Source of the DNA: Bacteroidales bacterium
Lineage (GTDB): Bacteria > Bacteroidota > Bacteroidia > Bacteroidales > P3
Assembly: GCA_017555745.1 (NCBI GenBank)
Contig: JAFZFU010000035.1
Coordinates: 1 to 47,398 of the forward strand
Length of the DNA stretch: 47,398 nucleotides
Direction: 5' to 3'
Shown: positions 7,207 through 15,703 of the stretch, in pieces
How the letters are laid out: each line of letters starts with the position of its first letter
How positions within the stretch are numbered: the first letter of the stretch is position 1
Program-made: the position numbers and the translations under genes
The notes under the pieces: generated by a model
What the model saw: only the letters and a program-made list of their open reading frames with translations
Told to the model about the DNA's origin: nothing
The model's database searches: none

Positions 7207-7821
7207 ATGGGAAAAATTTTATTAACTGCCAAAGAGCAGAACATTTACAATGTTGGCGGAAGCCAAAAAATTTCTAAGGGTTTTATTTTACGCCCTGTAC
7301 GTTACACCACTATGTCGAGCAAGGATATCTTGGAGTATTGTACACAAAACTCGATGGTACCACCGGCCTATGTGTCTGCCACCATGCATGCACTTACGCA
7401 ATCCATCCGCAACTTTTTGTTGAATGGTCACAGTGTTGAATTTCCTAACTTAGGCACATTTCGCATTACGTGCGAAAGCACCGCTACCAACAATTTAGAG
7501 GCAGCCGGAATACGCCAACTGATGGAATTCAAAATTCGTTTTCTTCCTTCGAGCGATTTGAAAGAAGATTTGGCCAAAATTGATTGCGAGTTGGAAGGTG
7601 TTTACGAAATAGTAGGCGAACGAGTGTTGGAGCGAGATGCCGATGGTAATCCTATCCGTACCGAAAAACTTTATTCCAAAATCAAGGGCGGCGAGGATGA
7701 GATAATCGAAAGCACCGACGATTACGACGACGACGAGGATGATGATGACACCAACAGTCAGCCCGACAATGGTGACAGCGGCAACTCAAATCAGGGCGGC
7801 GGCGGCGGTTTTTCCGGATAA
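7207..7821 (+). CDS. HU-family DNA-binding protein with acidic Gly-rich tail
   Basis: Resembles the Bacteroidota HU-like proteins (IHF/HU fold fused to an extension), a nucleoid-associated DNA-binding family. Residues about 1-120 have the HU layout: a helical half, then the DNA-arm strands around HSVEFPNLGTFRITCES, where GTF matches the HU GxF turn. Residues 120-165 add a small extension (VYEIVGERVLERDADGNPIR). The last 40 residues are low complexity: a run of Asp and Glu followed by Asn, Ser and Gly. At 204 residues it is about twice plain HU. It stands alone on the plus strand with its own terminator. The acidic tail may modulate DNA binding, which is inference. Fold assignment is good; exact subfamily less so. 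Confidence 0.82.
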   Translation: MGKILLTAKEQNIYNVGGSQKISKGFILRPVRYTTMSSKDILEYCTQNSMVPPAYVSATMHALTQSIRNFLLNGHSVEFPNLGTFRITCESTATNNLEAAGIRQLMEFKIRFLPSSDLKEDLAKIDCELEGVYEIVGERVLERDADGNPIRTEKLYSKIKGGEDEIIESTDDYDDDEDDDDTNSQPDNGDSGNSNQGGGGGFSG

Positions 7822-7848
7822 CCAAAAGCTCCGAAATGGAGCTTTTGG
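7822..7848 (+). terminator. Terminator of the HU-like gene
   Basis: An 11-bp perfect hairpin (CCAAAAGCTCC, arms 7822-7832 and 7838-7848, loop GAAAT) starts at the base after the stop codon. The arm itself supplies the T-run. Confidence 0.75.
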
Positions 7849-7860
7849 GACAACAGACAA

Positions 7861-8135
7861 CATTTCATGGCTAGGCTGAGGCTACGCCAAGACAACGAGA
7901 CCTTGGCTACGCCAGACTACAAGACAACGAGTCAACGAGTCGGGCAGTAGCCGGAGTCACGGAATTACGGAATTACGGATCTACGGAATTATGGAAGCTT
8001 CGCCAAGACAACGAGTCGTGCGGAGCCTGCCAATAGCCAACAGCCAAAGGCCAACAGCTGATAGTAGTACGGCAGCCACTTGTAGTCTTGTAGTCTTGTT
8101 GTCTCGTAGACTGCGAAGCGATAGCGAAGCAAAAA
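7861..8135. repeat. Low-complexity repeat region with inverted word repeats
   Basis: About 270 bp built from short recurring words: GACAACGAG and GACTACAAGAC on the left (7891-7940, 8004-8016), their reverse complements GTCTTGTAGTC and CTTGTTGTCTCG on the right (8085-8107), GGAATTACGG repeats at 7961-7990, and AGCCAACAGCC-type repeats at 8028-8064. No gene is supported. The left and right halves could fold into a long imperfect hairpin. Confidence 0.6.
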
Positions 8136-8146
8136 AAAGAAGCAAA

Positions 8147-8182
8147 AAAAAGCACCCCGACACGATGGTCGAGGCGCTTTTT
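8147..8182. terminator. Terminator of the acetyl-CoA synthetase gene
   Basis: Arms 8147-8161 and 8168-8182 form a stem with two mismatches flanked by A-run and T-run, so it can work in both directions. It lies 26 nt past the minus-strand stop codon. Confidence 0.7.
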
Positions 8183-8208
8183 ATGTATGAAAAAAATATT
8201 GTTATTTA

Positions 8209-10269
8209 TTATTTTTCGATACGGATACGTGCGTCAACAGCCACAACAGCTTTTGGTGTTCCCAATAGTGGGTTCAAGTCCATTTCTGCTATTTCGGGTG
8301 CTGCCATTACAAGTGCACTTACGCGTGCTATTTGTTCGGCATAGATATCGATGTTTACGGGATCTTGTCCGCGTACACCTTCCAATATCTTATATCCACG
8401 TAGGTTGGCAAGCATATCTTTTGCTTCGGCGGCAGTGATAGGTGCGAAAGCACTTTGTACGTCTTTCAACACTTCGATAAAGATACCACCTAAACCGAAG
8501 AATACTTGGTGACCGAATTTTTCGTCGCGGATGGCTCCGATGTATACTTCGGTACCGTCAAGCATTGGGTACATTTCCACTGCATAGGTGTCTTTGATAG
8601 CCATCAAGCGGTCGAATTCAGAAGCTACTGTTTCGATGTCTCTTACGTTAAGTGTAACTCCGCCAACGTCAGATTTATGTACAGGACCCACAACTTTCAT
8701 TACCAATGGATAACCAACTTCGTTGGCAAAGTCGATGGCTTGTTGTTTTTGGTCTACTACACGGATTTGCTTTTGAGCTATACCGGCAGCGTCAAGCATT
8801 TCGTACATTTCGTCGGGTCCGATGTAACCGTTTTCACATCCGTCAACAACCTTGCGTATGCGTGCTACGTCTATCTTAGGCATTTCAACATTTTCGGGTT
8901 GTGGTTTTGGAGTGTGAACCACTTTTGCCAAAGCGTTACCAAACACACATTCTTCAGGGAAGTTGATGCGATGTTTGTTGCCTATAAAGTCAGCTATCTC
9001 GTCTTTAACGTTGATGATAGATGGCAATATTGGGAATATAGGTTTCTTGCAAGTCTTCATCTTTTGGTCAAGCACTTCGTAAACGTCCCAGTTTGGGAAC
9101 AATCCGGGGCTACCAAAGATAACAGCCATAGCGTCGATGTTGTCGAAATCGTTTTCGCAAGCGTCGATGATATGACCAAGTTGTTCGGCAGTACCTGTGG
9201 CAAGGAAATCGATTGGGTTACCAACCGAAGAACCTGCAAATAGTTTGCTCAACAATTCGTCGGCTTTAGGACCTTCGATATGAGGAACGTCCAAACCGTT
9301 GTTAGAAAGCACGTCGGTAAGCATAACTGCAGGACCGCCGGCGTGGGTTATAACGGCTATGTTTTTACCTTTTACTTCGGGGTGCATGAATATAGCACAT
9401 ACGGTGGTAAGTTCTTGACGGTTGTGGCAACGAACGATACCTGCTTTGCGGAACAAAGCATCAACAGCCACGTCGCTTGTAGCCAAAGCGCCGGTGTGCG
9501 AGCTTGCTGCACGGCTACCTGCTGCACTACCACCCGATTTGATAGCTGCTATACGACAGCCTTTGTTGATAAGCGAACGAGAGTGTTTCAACATCTTTTG
9601 AGGATCGGCCACTTTTTCCATATAAAGCATAATTACGCGGCTGCTCTTTTCAGGGTCGAAAGTATTGTCTAAGTGTTCCAATACGTCTTCGATACCTGTT
9701 TGAGCCGAGTTACCTACAGCCCATACACTGTTGAAAGTAAGACCATTGGTCATACCATATTCTTTGATAAACACTGCAGTGGCACCGCTACCTGTAATAA
9801 AGTCAACACCATGAGGATCGAGTGTTGGGATAGGAGCGTCGAAAGCACCACAATAGTTAGTATTCAAGAAACCTGTACAGTTGGGTCCTATAAGAGTACC
9901 ACCCACACTGTTTACAGTGTCTACGATATGTTTTTCGATAGCGGCACCTTCGGCATTTTCTTCAGAGAAACCGGCCGACAAGATAATATATCCTTTAGTA
10001 CCTTTTTCTTTTGCCAATACGTCAACTGTAGCAGGACAGAATTTAGCGGCTATAGCCATAATGGCGCAGTCTACTTGTGGTAGATCTTCTACCTTTTTGT
10101 AGCATTTAACGCCTTGTACTTCGTCTTCTTTTGGATTAACTGCATAAACAGCACCTTTAAAATTGCTGTCCAACAAGTTTTTCAATACTTTACCACCGGG
10201 TTTTTGAACATCGGCCGATGCTCCAACCACTACAATGCTTTGTGGATTTAATAATTCCTTTGCTATCAT
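8209..10269 (-). CDS. ADP-forming acetate--CoA ligase, fused alpha and beta subunits
   Basis: Converts acetyl-CoA (or other acyl-CoA), ADP and phosphate to the acid, CoA and ATP, giving substrate-level ATP during fermentation. The alpha part (about 1-460) has a CoA-binding Rossmann domain starting SIVVVGASAD and the ligase-CoA domains; the catalytic phosphohistidine is His258 in SSHTGALA. The beta part (about 475-686) is an ATP-grasp domain (GYPLVMKVVGPVHKSDVGGV, EMYPMLDGTEVYIGA). At 686 residues it matches the usual length of the fused form. It is monocistronic: own promoter at 10307-10338 and terminator at 8147. Substrate range cannot be told from sequence. Confidence 0.92.
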   Translation of the reverse strand: MIAKELLNPQSIVVVGASADVQKPGGKVLKNLLDSNFKGAVYAVNPKEDEVQGVKCYKKVEDLPQVDCAIMAIAAKFCPATVDVLAKEKGTKGYIILSAGFSEENAEGAAIEKHIVDTVNSVGGTLIGPNCTGFLNTNYCGAFDAPIPTLDPHGVDFITGSGATAVFIKEYGMTNGLTFNSVWAVGNSAQTGIEDVLEHLDNTFDPEKSSRVIMLYMEKVADPQKMLKHSRSLINKGCRIAAIKSGGSAAGSRAASSHTGALATSDVAVDALFRKAGIVRCHNRQELTTVCAIFMHPEVKGKNIAVITHAGGPAVMLTDVLSNNGLDVPHIEGPKADELLSKLFAGSSVGNPIDFLATGTAEQLGHIIDACENDFDNIDAMAVIFGSPGLFPNWDVYEVLDQKMKTCKKPIFPILPSIINVKDEIADFIGNKHRINFPEECVFGNALAKVVHTPKPQPENVEMPKIDVARIRKVVDGCENGYIGPDEMYEMLDAAGIAQKQIRVVDQKQQAIDFANEVGYPLVMKVVGPVHKSDVGGVTLNVRDIETVASEFDRLMAIKDTYAVEMYPMLDGTEVYIGAIRDEKFGHQVFFGLGGIFIEVLKDVQSAFAPITAAEAKDMLANLRGYKILEGVRGQDPVNIDIYAEQIARVSALVMAAPEIAEMDLNPLLGTPKAVVAVDARIRIEK

Positions 10270-10306
10270 ATTATATTATGTTTTATCTATTGTCTAAAAT
10301 ATTGTG

Positions 10307-10338
10307 CAAAGATAGTTATTTTTTTTGATATAAACAAC
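10307..10338 (-). promoter_or_regulatory. Promoter of the acetyl-CoA synthetase gene
   Basis: On the minus strand GTTG (10338-10335), 20 nt, then TATCTTTG (10314-10307). The -7 box is perfect and the -33 box matches three of four bases, the same GTTG variant as in the CRISPR repeat. Confidence 0.7.
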
Positions 10339-10415
10339 CGCATTATTACACCTTGCTCATATAGCAATGAATACCAATATATAAGCAAGATAAAAATATA
10401 TTATTACACTGAAAA

Positions 10416-11345
10416 TTATTTCTTTTTGAGTGGCAATTTTGGAAACATTTTCCTAAATCTAACCAATATGGTTGAGAGGTTTCCTCCGGCCACCACCAGT
10501 GTTACGGCCACTATGATAAGGAGGAGTCCGCACACATCGCGCATGGTAAGCGTTTCGCCAAAGACGGTGATGCCGAAAAATATTGCCGTTACGGGCTCCA
10601 GCACTCCCAATATGGCGGTGGCGGTAGAGCCTACGTATTGTATGGCCAATGTGGTGCACACAAACGACACCGTTGTGGTAAACAGCGACAATGCCAAAAT
10701 ATTAAACCACAGATACCAATGAGGGGGCAACTGCAGGTTTTGGCCAAAGCCCGATTTGCAGAAAAACAGCAGCGAGGCTATGCACATCACATAAAAAGAT
10801 ATGGTAAGTGTGGGGGTTTGTTTAAGCGCCGATTGGTTTACACCCACGATATACACCGCATAGGTCAGTGCCGAGAGGAGTACAAACACCGTCCCCACGA
10901 GGCTGAGTGTGGCACCGTCGGGGGCTTTATACAGCAAGCCTATGCCCGCAGTGGCCATGGTGAGGCATATAATGGTGAGGGGTTTGAGTTTTTCTTTGAA
11001 AAAGAAACGCATTATTACAGCCACCAGCAGAGGGTATATAAACAATATGGTGGATGCTATGCCTGCGTCCATATAGTTGTAACTTTTAAAGAGAGTCCAC
11101 GATGTAGCAGCCATCATCACCCCCATAAGCAACAGCGGCATACGCTCGGCAGCCAACAGTTTGAAGCGTTGCCCCCTTAGGCGTGCCGTAAGTGCCACTA
11201 TGGGCACCGCTATAAGGTAACGAAGAAAGAGTACCGAGTCGGTATCCATACCGGCTTGGTATAGTGGCAGGGTAAACAGCGGATTCATGCCATAAACGGC
11301 AGCCGCCAATATGCCTAATATATATCCTTTGGTTTTTGTGCTCAT
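10416..11345 (-). CDS. EamA/DMT-superfamily transporter
   Basis: Inner-membrane drug/metabolite exporter family protein with ten predicted membrane segments in two repeats of five, each repeat being an EamA domain (about 5-140 and 150-290). Typical features are the N-terminal segment GYILGILAAAVYGMNPLF and the second-repeat ending VGSTATAILGVLEPVTAIFFGITVFGE, which is a strong EamA signature. Basic C-terminus (RFRKMFPKLPLKKK) stays cytosolic. At 309 residues it has normal length. It follows pdxJ on the same strand, but a terminator-like hairpin lies between them, so it is probably its own unit. The substrate is unknown; amino acids or other small metabolites are common for the family. Confidence 0.9.
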   Translation of the reverse strand: MSTKTKGYILGILAAAVYGMNPLFTLPLYQAGMDTDSVLFLRYLIAVPIVALTARLRGQRFKLLAAERMPLLLMGVMMAATSWTLFKSYNYMDAGIASTILFIYPLLVAVIMRFFFKEKLKPLTIICLTMATAGIGLLYKAPDGATLSLVGTVFVLLSALTYAVYIVGVNQSALKQTPTLTISFYVMCIASLLFFCKSGFGQNLQLPPHWYLWFNILALSLFTTTVSFVCTTLAIQYVGSTATAILGVLEPVTAIFFGITVFGETLTMRDVCGLLLIIVAVTLVVAGGNLSTILVRFRKMFPKLPLKKK

Positions 11346-11359
11346 CGATATAGAGTAGA

Positions 11360-11400
11360 AAAACCTCCTTAATCGCCATTTGCTATCCGACTAAGGAGGG
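11360..11400 (-). terminator. Terminator of pdxJ
   Basis: Minus-strand arms CCTCCTTA (11399-11392, reverse-complement sense) and TAAGGAGG (11371-11364) form an 8-bp stem with a 20-nt loop, followed by a T-run at 11363-11359. It sits between the pdxJ stop and the transporter start. Confidence 0.6.
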
Positions 11401-11426
11401 GTATGATTGATTGTGATATAAAAAAA

Positions 11427-12143
11427 CTATCGTAGTTGGTTAAGATACATTTGTATGGTATTTTCGATACCCAGATACAAAGCATCGCATATAAGAGCGT
11501 GGCCTATCGACACCTCGTCGAGGAAAGGCACCTGAGCGTGGAAATATTCTAAGTTCTCCAAACTTAGGTCGTGACCGGCATTAATTCCCAACCCTATCTC
11601 GTGGGCAAACTTGGCTGCTTCCACAAACTTTTTAACGGCCATGGCTCTGTCGGCGGCATAATTGGAAGCGTATGATTCGGTATAAAGTTCAATGCGGTCG
11701 GTGCCGGTTTCCTTGGCTTTTTCAATAAGCTTAAGATTGTCGGCATCGATAAATATCGACACTCTTATGCCGGACTCTTTAAACTCGGCAACCTTATCTT
11801 TCAAGAAATCAAAATGAGTTATGGTGTCCCAACCTGCATTCGATGTCAACACATTTTCGGCATCGGGCACAAGGGTAACCTGTGCAGGTTTCACCTCTTT
11901 AACCAATTCGGTAAACGATGGTATGGGGTTGCCTTCGATATTAAATTCGGTGGTAAGCACCGGTTTAAGGTCTCTTACATCTTGGTAGCGGATATGACGT
12001 TCGTCGGGACGAGGGTGAACAGTGATACCTTGTGCTCCAAAACGTTCACAATCCAAAGCAAATTGCAATACATTTGGCATATTGCCACCGCGTGCATTGC
12101 GTATTGTGGCTGCCTTATTTATATTTACACTTAGTTTAGTCAT
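11427..12143 (-). CDS. pdxJ: Pyridoxine 5'-phosphate synthase PdxJ
   Basis: Condenses 3-amino-2-oxopropyl phosphate with 1-deoxy-xylulose 5-phosphate to pyridoxine 5'-phosphate, the last ring-forming step of DXP-dependent vitamin B6 synthesis. The TIM-barrel shows the PdxJ marks: [19 protein letters not shown] at the N-terminus, then [29 protein letters not shown] and [15 protein letters not shown]. The open frame extends 16 codons upstream, but the family begins at MTKLSVNIN, so I place the start at 12143, giving 238 residues. A -7 box (TAACTTTG, 12196-12189) lies upstream without a clear -33 partner. It faces away from the DRTGG gene. The nearby dxr uses the same DXP precursor. Confidence 0.95.
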   Translation of the reverse strand: MTKLSVNINKAATIRNARGGNMPNVLQFALDCERFGAQGITVHPRPDERHIRYQDVRDLKPVLTTEFNIEGNPIPSFTELVKEVKPAQVTLVPDAENVLTSNAGWDTITHFDFLKDKVAEFKESGIRVSIFIDADNLKLIEKAKETGTDRIELYTESYASNYAADRAMAVKKFVEAAKFAHEIGLGINAGHDLSLENLEYFHAQVPFLDEVSIGHALICDALYLGIENTIQMYLNQLR

Positions 12144-12214
12144 TGTTTTTCTGTATTTTATATCGTTATTGATAAAAAAAATATAATGCAAAGTTACACA
12201 AAAAATACTTCATT

Positions 12215-12246
12215 ATTGCCCGATTGGGATAAAAATAGTACTTTTG
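12215..12246 (+). promoter_or_regulatory. Promoter of the DRTGG/GHKL pair
   Basis: ATTG (12215-12218), 20 nt, TACTTTTG (12239-12246). The -7 box fits TAnnTTTG and the -33 box matches TTG. A second ATTG lies 12 nt before the -7 box. Confidence 0.6.
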
Positions 12247-12298
12247 TGTTTGAAATATTTTTAATGGAAAAGCATAACAAATTAAAAAGCAACGCGAT

Positions 12299-12640
12299 AT
12301 GACTGTTCAAGATTTGGTTGATAAATTAAATTTAAAAGTTTTGTCGGGTGCCGACGGCATTGGTGGCAAAATAGCGGGCTGCCATGTGTCGGACCTTATA
12401 AGCGATGTGGTGGGCAATGCCAAAGAGGGCGACGCCTGGATAACGTTGCAAAGCCATCGAAACATTGTTGCAGCAGCGTTGCTTAAAAAGCTTTCGTGTA
12501 TAATATTGGTAAATGGAATAGAGCCTTCGGCCCAAGCCCGTAGCATGAGCAACAACGAAAACATACCCATCCTATCCACCCAATCGACAACTTTTGAAAC
12601 AACGGGACTTATTTACAACCTGCTATCCGATAAGCTATGA
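12299..12640 (+). CDS. DRTGG-domain protein
   Basis: A 113-residue protein that looks like a stand-alone DRTGG domain: an N-terminal helix (TVQDLVDKLNLKVLSG), then GKIAGCHVSDLISDVVGNAKEGDAWITLQSH and a core strand CIILVNGIEPS. DRTGG domains are small regulatory or ligand-binding modules of unknown ligand, also found in phosphotransacetylases. The gene overlaps the next one by 4 nt, so the two are translated together. As I recall, the same pair opens gene clusters for NAD-linked [FeFe] hydrogenases in anaerobes, but no hydrogenase gene follows here. Function unknown; domain call is fairly confident. Confidence 0.75.
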   Translation: MTVQDLVDKLNLKVLSGADGIGGKIAGCHVSDLISDVVGNAKEGDAWITLQSHRNIVAAALLKKLSCIILVNGIEPSAQARSMSNNENIPILSTQSTTFETTGLIYNLLSDKL

Positions 12641-13185
12641 GAGAGATATCGCTACACATAATGGATTTGATGGAAAACTCGATACGGGCGAAAGCCCGCA
12701 CAATAAAGCTGACCATAACGGAATCCCTTACAGAGAATATATACAAGGTAAGTATCGAAGACGACGGCGTGGGCATGTCTGCCGATTATGTGGCCCACCT
12801 CTTCGACCCCTACACCACCACCCGAAGCACACGCAAGATAGGTTTGGGACTACCGCTGATTAAAATGAACACCCGGCAAGCCGGCGGCGACACAACCGTA
12901 GAGAGCCAACCGGGACAAGGCACTACCCTTTCCTTTTGGTATGCCCACAACCACTGGGACCGACCGCCACTGGGCGACATGGGCGGCACAATGGCAATGC
13001 TGGCAGCCACCAACGAGGATAAAAGAATAACGTACCGCCACATAACCGAAAAAGGCGAATACACCTTCGACACGGCAGAAATAAAAAAGGCATTGGACAA
13101 TATGTCGATAAACAACTACGACATAATCAAATACCTTAAAGAGATGATAAACGAAAACTTATCGGAGATAGAGGCCGGCGAATAA
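12637..13185 (+). CDS. GHKL-type ATP-binding protein (histidine-kinase-like ATPase)
   Basis: A 182-residue protein with a histidine-kinase-type ATPase domain and no dimerisation or phospho-acceptor domain. The N box is MDLMENSIRAKA (residues 9-20), the G1 box EDDGVGMSADY (about 41-51), the F box HLFDPYTTT and the G2 box KIGLGLPLIK followed by GTTLSF. It therefore binds ATP but is not a complete sensor kinase; anti-sigma-factor-like kinases have a similar build. The C-terminal 60 residues (YTFDTAEIKKALDNM) are specific to this subgroup. Its ATG lies inside the stop of the DRTGG gene. It converges with the glycosidase gene on the opposite strand, only 9 nt away. Partner or target is unknown. 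Confidence 0.82.
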   Translation: MREISLHIMDLMENSIRAKARTIKLTITESLTENIYKVSIEDDGVGMSADYVAHLFDPYTTTRSTRKIGLGLPLIKMNTRQAGGDTTVESQPGQGTTLSFWYAHNHWDRPPLGDMGGTMAMLAATNEDKRITYRHITEKGEYTFDTAEIKKALDNMSINNYDIIKYLKEMINENLSEIEAGE

Positions 13186-13194
13186 CCAAAAGAA

Positions 13195-14085
13195 TTAAAA
13201 ATACACCATCAGCAGTATGGCATTAGACACCTTTCGTTCGCCTTTGTGGTCGAAGGCATTGTTGTCGGAAGGATAGTTCACCACTCCCCTACCTTTTATA
13301 TAACATGTGGTAGAGCCACCGCCATCCATATTAAGAGCATCTACACAGCCCAACCATTTTAAGGTCTTTATCAGCTGCACCAATGTCATGCCCTGCGCTT
13401 TGGCGTGTCGGCCATCTACCGTCATCATCAACACCGTGCCATCGGGTTTTATACCTATGGCAGTACGGTTGTGGCGATGGGTTACAAAGGTTCTGTCGTC
13501 GCGCATAGGCTGTTCCTTCCCCGACTGTATAAGAAGAGGTCCGGCGGTCATTATATTTTGGTAGGGCAACGAGTTTTCCCACACTCGCAAACTGTCGGTC
13601 TTTAATATCTTGGGCATACCATTATCGTCTAAAACCAATGTGCCATACTGATAATATTTGCGATAAGGGGTATTTTTGTTGGTGTTTTCGCCCACATTCT
13701 CACCGTCTATCCTAAGATAACAAATAGGATTGAAATACTGCATATCAAAGAACGAGCCGTTGATGGCGGCTATGGCACCTTGTTTTTTTGCCATTTGCGA
13801 AGTATAGTCGAGATCTTTGTTGTAGGCAAAAGCAAGTTTGGCAGCCGAGTTGGGCGCCACCTCTATACAACTGATATACTGATTAGATGAAAAATAATCT
13901 TTCAGAGCGGTCTGCTTAAACACAACGCCATTGGCAATGGTATCGGTCTGCCAAACGGCATTGACAAGCATTGTGGAATCGGCGGTTTGGCCCACAAGGC
14001 TTACTGCCATCCATAAAGCGGCAACCAAAGCCGCCACCTTTTTTGAACAAGGAATATGTGATACGAAACGAAGGGTTGGATTCAT
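13195..14085 (-). CDS. Phosphodiester glycosidase (NAGPA-like) family protein
   Basis: A 296-residue exported protein with the NAGPA/phosphodiester glycosidase fold, related to the enzyme that uncovers mannose 6-phosphate in animals; bacterial members are thought to act on cell-surface glycans. The N-terminus has a hydrophobic signal segment (VAALVAALWMAVSLVGQ, about 18-34). Family marks are AAINGSFFDM (about 105), RTAIGIKPDGTVLMMTVDGR (about 205-225) and LNMDGGGSTT near 255, which is the likely active-site loop. Length is normal. It is tail to tail with the GHKL ATPase gene. Substrate unknown. Confidence 0.87.
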   Translation of the reverse strand: MNPTLRFVSHIPCSKKVAALVAALWMAVSLVGQTADSTMLVNAVWQTDTIANGVVFKQTALKDYFSSNQYISCIEVAPNSAAKLAFAYNKDLDYTSQMAKKQGAIAAINGSFFDMQYFNPICYLRIDGENVGENTNKNTPYRKYYQYGTLVLDDNGMPKILKTDSLRVWENSLPYQNIMTAGPLLIQSGKEQPMRDDRTFVTHRHNRTAIGIKPDGTVLMMTVDGRHAKAQGMTLVQLIKTLKWLGCVDALNMDGGGSTTCYIKGRGVVNYPSDNNAFDHKGERKVSNAILLMVYF

Positions 14086-14103
14086 AATACAAATGACTGT
14101 AAA

Positions 14104-14178
14104 CTATCAGCCGTTGGCTAAGTAAGCAACATTAAAACTGCTGCAATCTGCCAATGGCTGATAGCCAACAGCCAATAG
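14104..14178. repeat. Hairpin with AGCCAACAGCC-type repeat words
   Basis: CTATCAGCCGTTGGCT (14104-14119) is nearly the reverse complement of GCCAATGGCTGATAG (14150-14164). AGCCAACAGCCAATAG follows at 14163-14178. The same words occur at 8028-8064. It lies past the purC stop codon and may act as its terminator. Confidence 0.5.
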
Positions 14179-14186
14179 TAAAAAAA

Positions 14187-15131
14187 CTAATTCAAGTATG
14201 CTGTAACGTTATTTTGTATACGAGCTTCTATATCGTTTGATTCATCAGCTTTTACGAACTTTTCGCCTACTATGTGTTCGTATAGCTCGATATATCTTTC
14301 AGATACTTGTTGTATAAATTCGTCGGTCATTTCGGGCACTTGTTGGTTTTCCTTACCTTGGAAACCGTTTTCCATAAGCCACTCACGAACGAATTCTTTC
14401 GACAACTGACGTTGTTTTTCACCGTTTTTCAATCTTTCTTCGTAGCCTTCGGCGTAGAAGTATCTCGACGAATCGGGAGTGTGTATTTCGTCTATCAAAT
14501 AGATTTTACCGTCGACATCTTTACCGAATTCATATTTAGTATCTACTAATATAAGACCTTGTTTGGCTGCTATTTCGGTACCTCTGTTAAACAAAGCGTA
14601 AGTATAGTTTTCCAATTGAGTATAGTCTTCTTCCGACACCAACCCTTGGCTTATAATTTCTTGACGGGATATATTTTCGTCGTGACCTTCGTCGGCTTTA
14701 GTAGTTGGGGTGATTATTGGATTGGGGAACTTTTGATTTTCCACCATACCTTCGGGCAATTGTACGCCACACAAAGTTCTGCTGCCGGCTTTGTATTCGC
14801 GCCAAGCACTACCGGCCAAATAGCCACGCACCACCATTTCAACTTTGAAAGGTTGCAATCTCTTTCCTATGGTTACCATAGGGTCGGGAGTAGCCAACTT
14901 CCAGTTAGGCACTATATCGGCAGTAGCATCCAAAAACTTAGCAGCTATCTGATTAAGCACTTGACCTTTGTAGGGTATACCTTTAGGCAACACTACATCA
15001 AATGCCGATATACGGTCGGTAACTACCATTGCCAAATATTTATCATCGATATTATATACATCACGTACTTTTCCTTCGTAAAGGCTTTTTTGCTTTGGGA
15101 ATTGAAATTTTGTTTTAACTACTGCTTTCAT
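14187..15131 (-). CDS. purC: SAICAR synthetase PurC
   Basis: Phosphoribosylaminoimidazole-succinocarboxamide synthase, which joins CAIR and aspartate with ATP in de novo purine synthesis. The 314-residue protein begins with the typical YEGKVRDVY motif (about 18-26), followed by [31 protein letters not shown] and the C-terminal [13 protein letters not shown] and [13 protein letters not shown] motifs, which bind ATP, Mg and CAIR. It is the longer form common in Bacteroidota, with a C-terminal extension of about 70 residues. It lies 12 nt after rsmD and may share a transcript with it. No other purine gene is nearby. Confidence 0.96.
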   Translation of the reverse strand: MKAVVKTKFQFPKQKSLYEGKVRDVYNIDDKYLAMVVTDRISAFDVVLPKGIPYKGQVLNQIAAKFLDATADIVPNWKLATPDPMVTIGKRLQPFKVEMVVRGYLAGSAWREYKAGSRTLCGVQLPEGMVENQKFPNPIITPTTKADEGHDENISRQEIISQGLVSEEDYTQLENYTYALFNRGTEIAAKQGLILVDTKYEFGKDVDGKIYLIDEIHTPDSSRYFYAEGYEERLKNGEKQRQLSKEFVREWLMENGFQGKENQQVPEMTDEFIQQVSERYIELYEHIVGEKFVKADESNDIEARIQNNVTAYLN

Positions 15132-15143
15132 AGTATATAGTTT

Positions 15144-15695
15144 TTATTTTTCGTTATCAATATTTTTCTTGAAAAAAGTAAAGTTCACCTTACCATACTT
15201 GCGATGCTGCCAAAAACAAGGGTGATTTTCGAACTCATGCTCTTTTGAGTGTTCTAATATAAGCATGCCGTCGGGGTTTAGCATATCCTTTTCGAATATC
15301 ATATCGGGTATCTTGGGCAAATCCTCCAGTTGGTAAGGAGGATCGGCAAATATGATATCGAACTTCTGATATGCACGCTTTATTATATCAAACACATCGG
15401 CACGCACCACATGAAGGTTCTTTATTTGGAACGTATCGGCAGATTTCTTGATAAAATCGGTACATTTGTTATTGATCTCGATAGCTGTAACCTGCTTAGC
15501 ACCTCGCGATATAAACTCGAACGACACTGCGCCCGTACCCGAAAACAAATCCAAGACCGAAATATTCTCATAGTCGGTCATATTGTTGAGTATATTAAAA
15601 AGACTCTCGCGTGCCATATCCGTAGTAGGACGCACCGGTAAATTTTCGGGAGGATTTAATCGTCGTCCCTTCAATGTTCCTGTTATTATTCGCAT
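15144..15695 (-). CDS. rsmD: 16S rRNA (guanine966-N2)-methyltransferase RsmD
   Basis: Methylates G966 of 16S rRNA in the assembled small subunit. The 183-residue protein has the RsmD start MRIITGTLKGRRL, the TDMARESLFNIL segment, the SAM-binding motif VLDLFSGTGAVSFEFISRGA (about 46-65) and the catalytic IIFADPPYQ (DPPY near 120). It lies 8 nt after the DUF3822 gene, an arrangement common in Bacteroidota. Confidence 0.94.
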   Translation of the reverse strand: MRIITGTLKGRRLNPPENLPVRPTTDMARESLFNILNNMTDYENISVLDLFSGTGAVSFEFISRGAKQVTAIEINNKCTDFIKKSADTFQIKNLHVVRADVFDIIKRAYQKFDIIFADPPYQLEDLPKIPDMIFEKDMLNPDGMLILEHSKEHEFENHPCFWQHRKYGKVNFTFFKKNIDNEK

Positions 15696-15703
15696 ATTCT
15701 TTA

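Noticed and set aside
8506..9243. A 245-codon plus-strand open frame
   Set aside because: It lies wholly opposite the acetyl-CoA synthetase gene, is rich in Val, Phe, His and Cys as expected from an antisense shadow, and has no domain or promoter.
10638..11180. A 180-codon plus-strand frame
   Set aside because: Antisense to the EamA transporter; very rich in His, Gln and Arg, with no recognisable fold.
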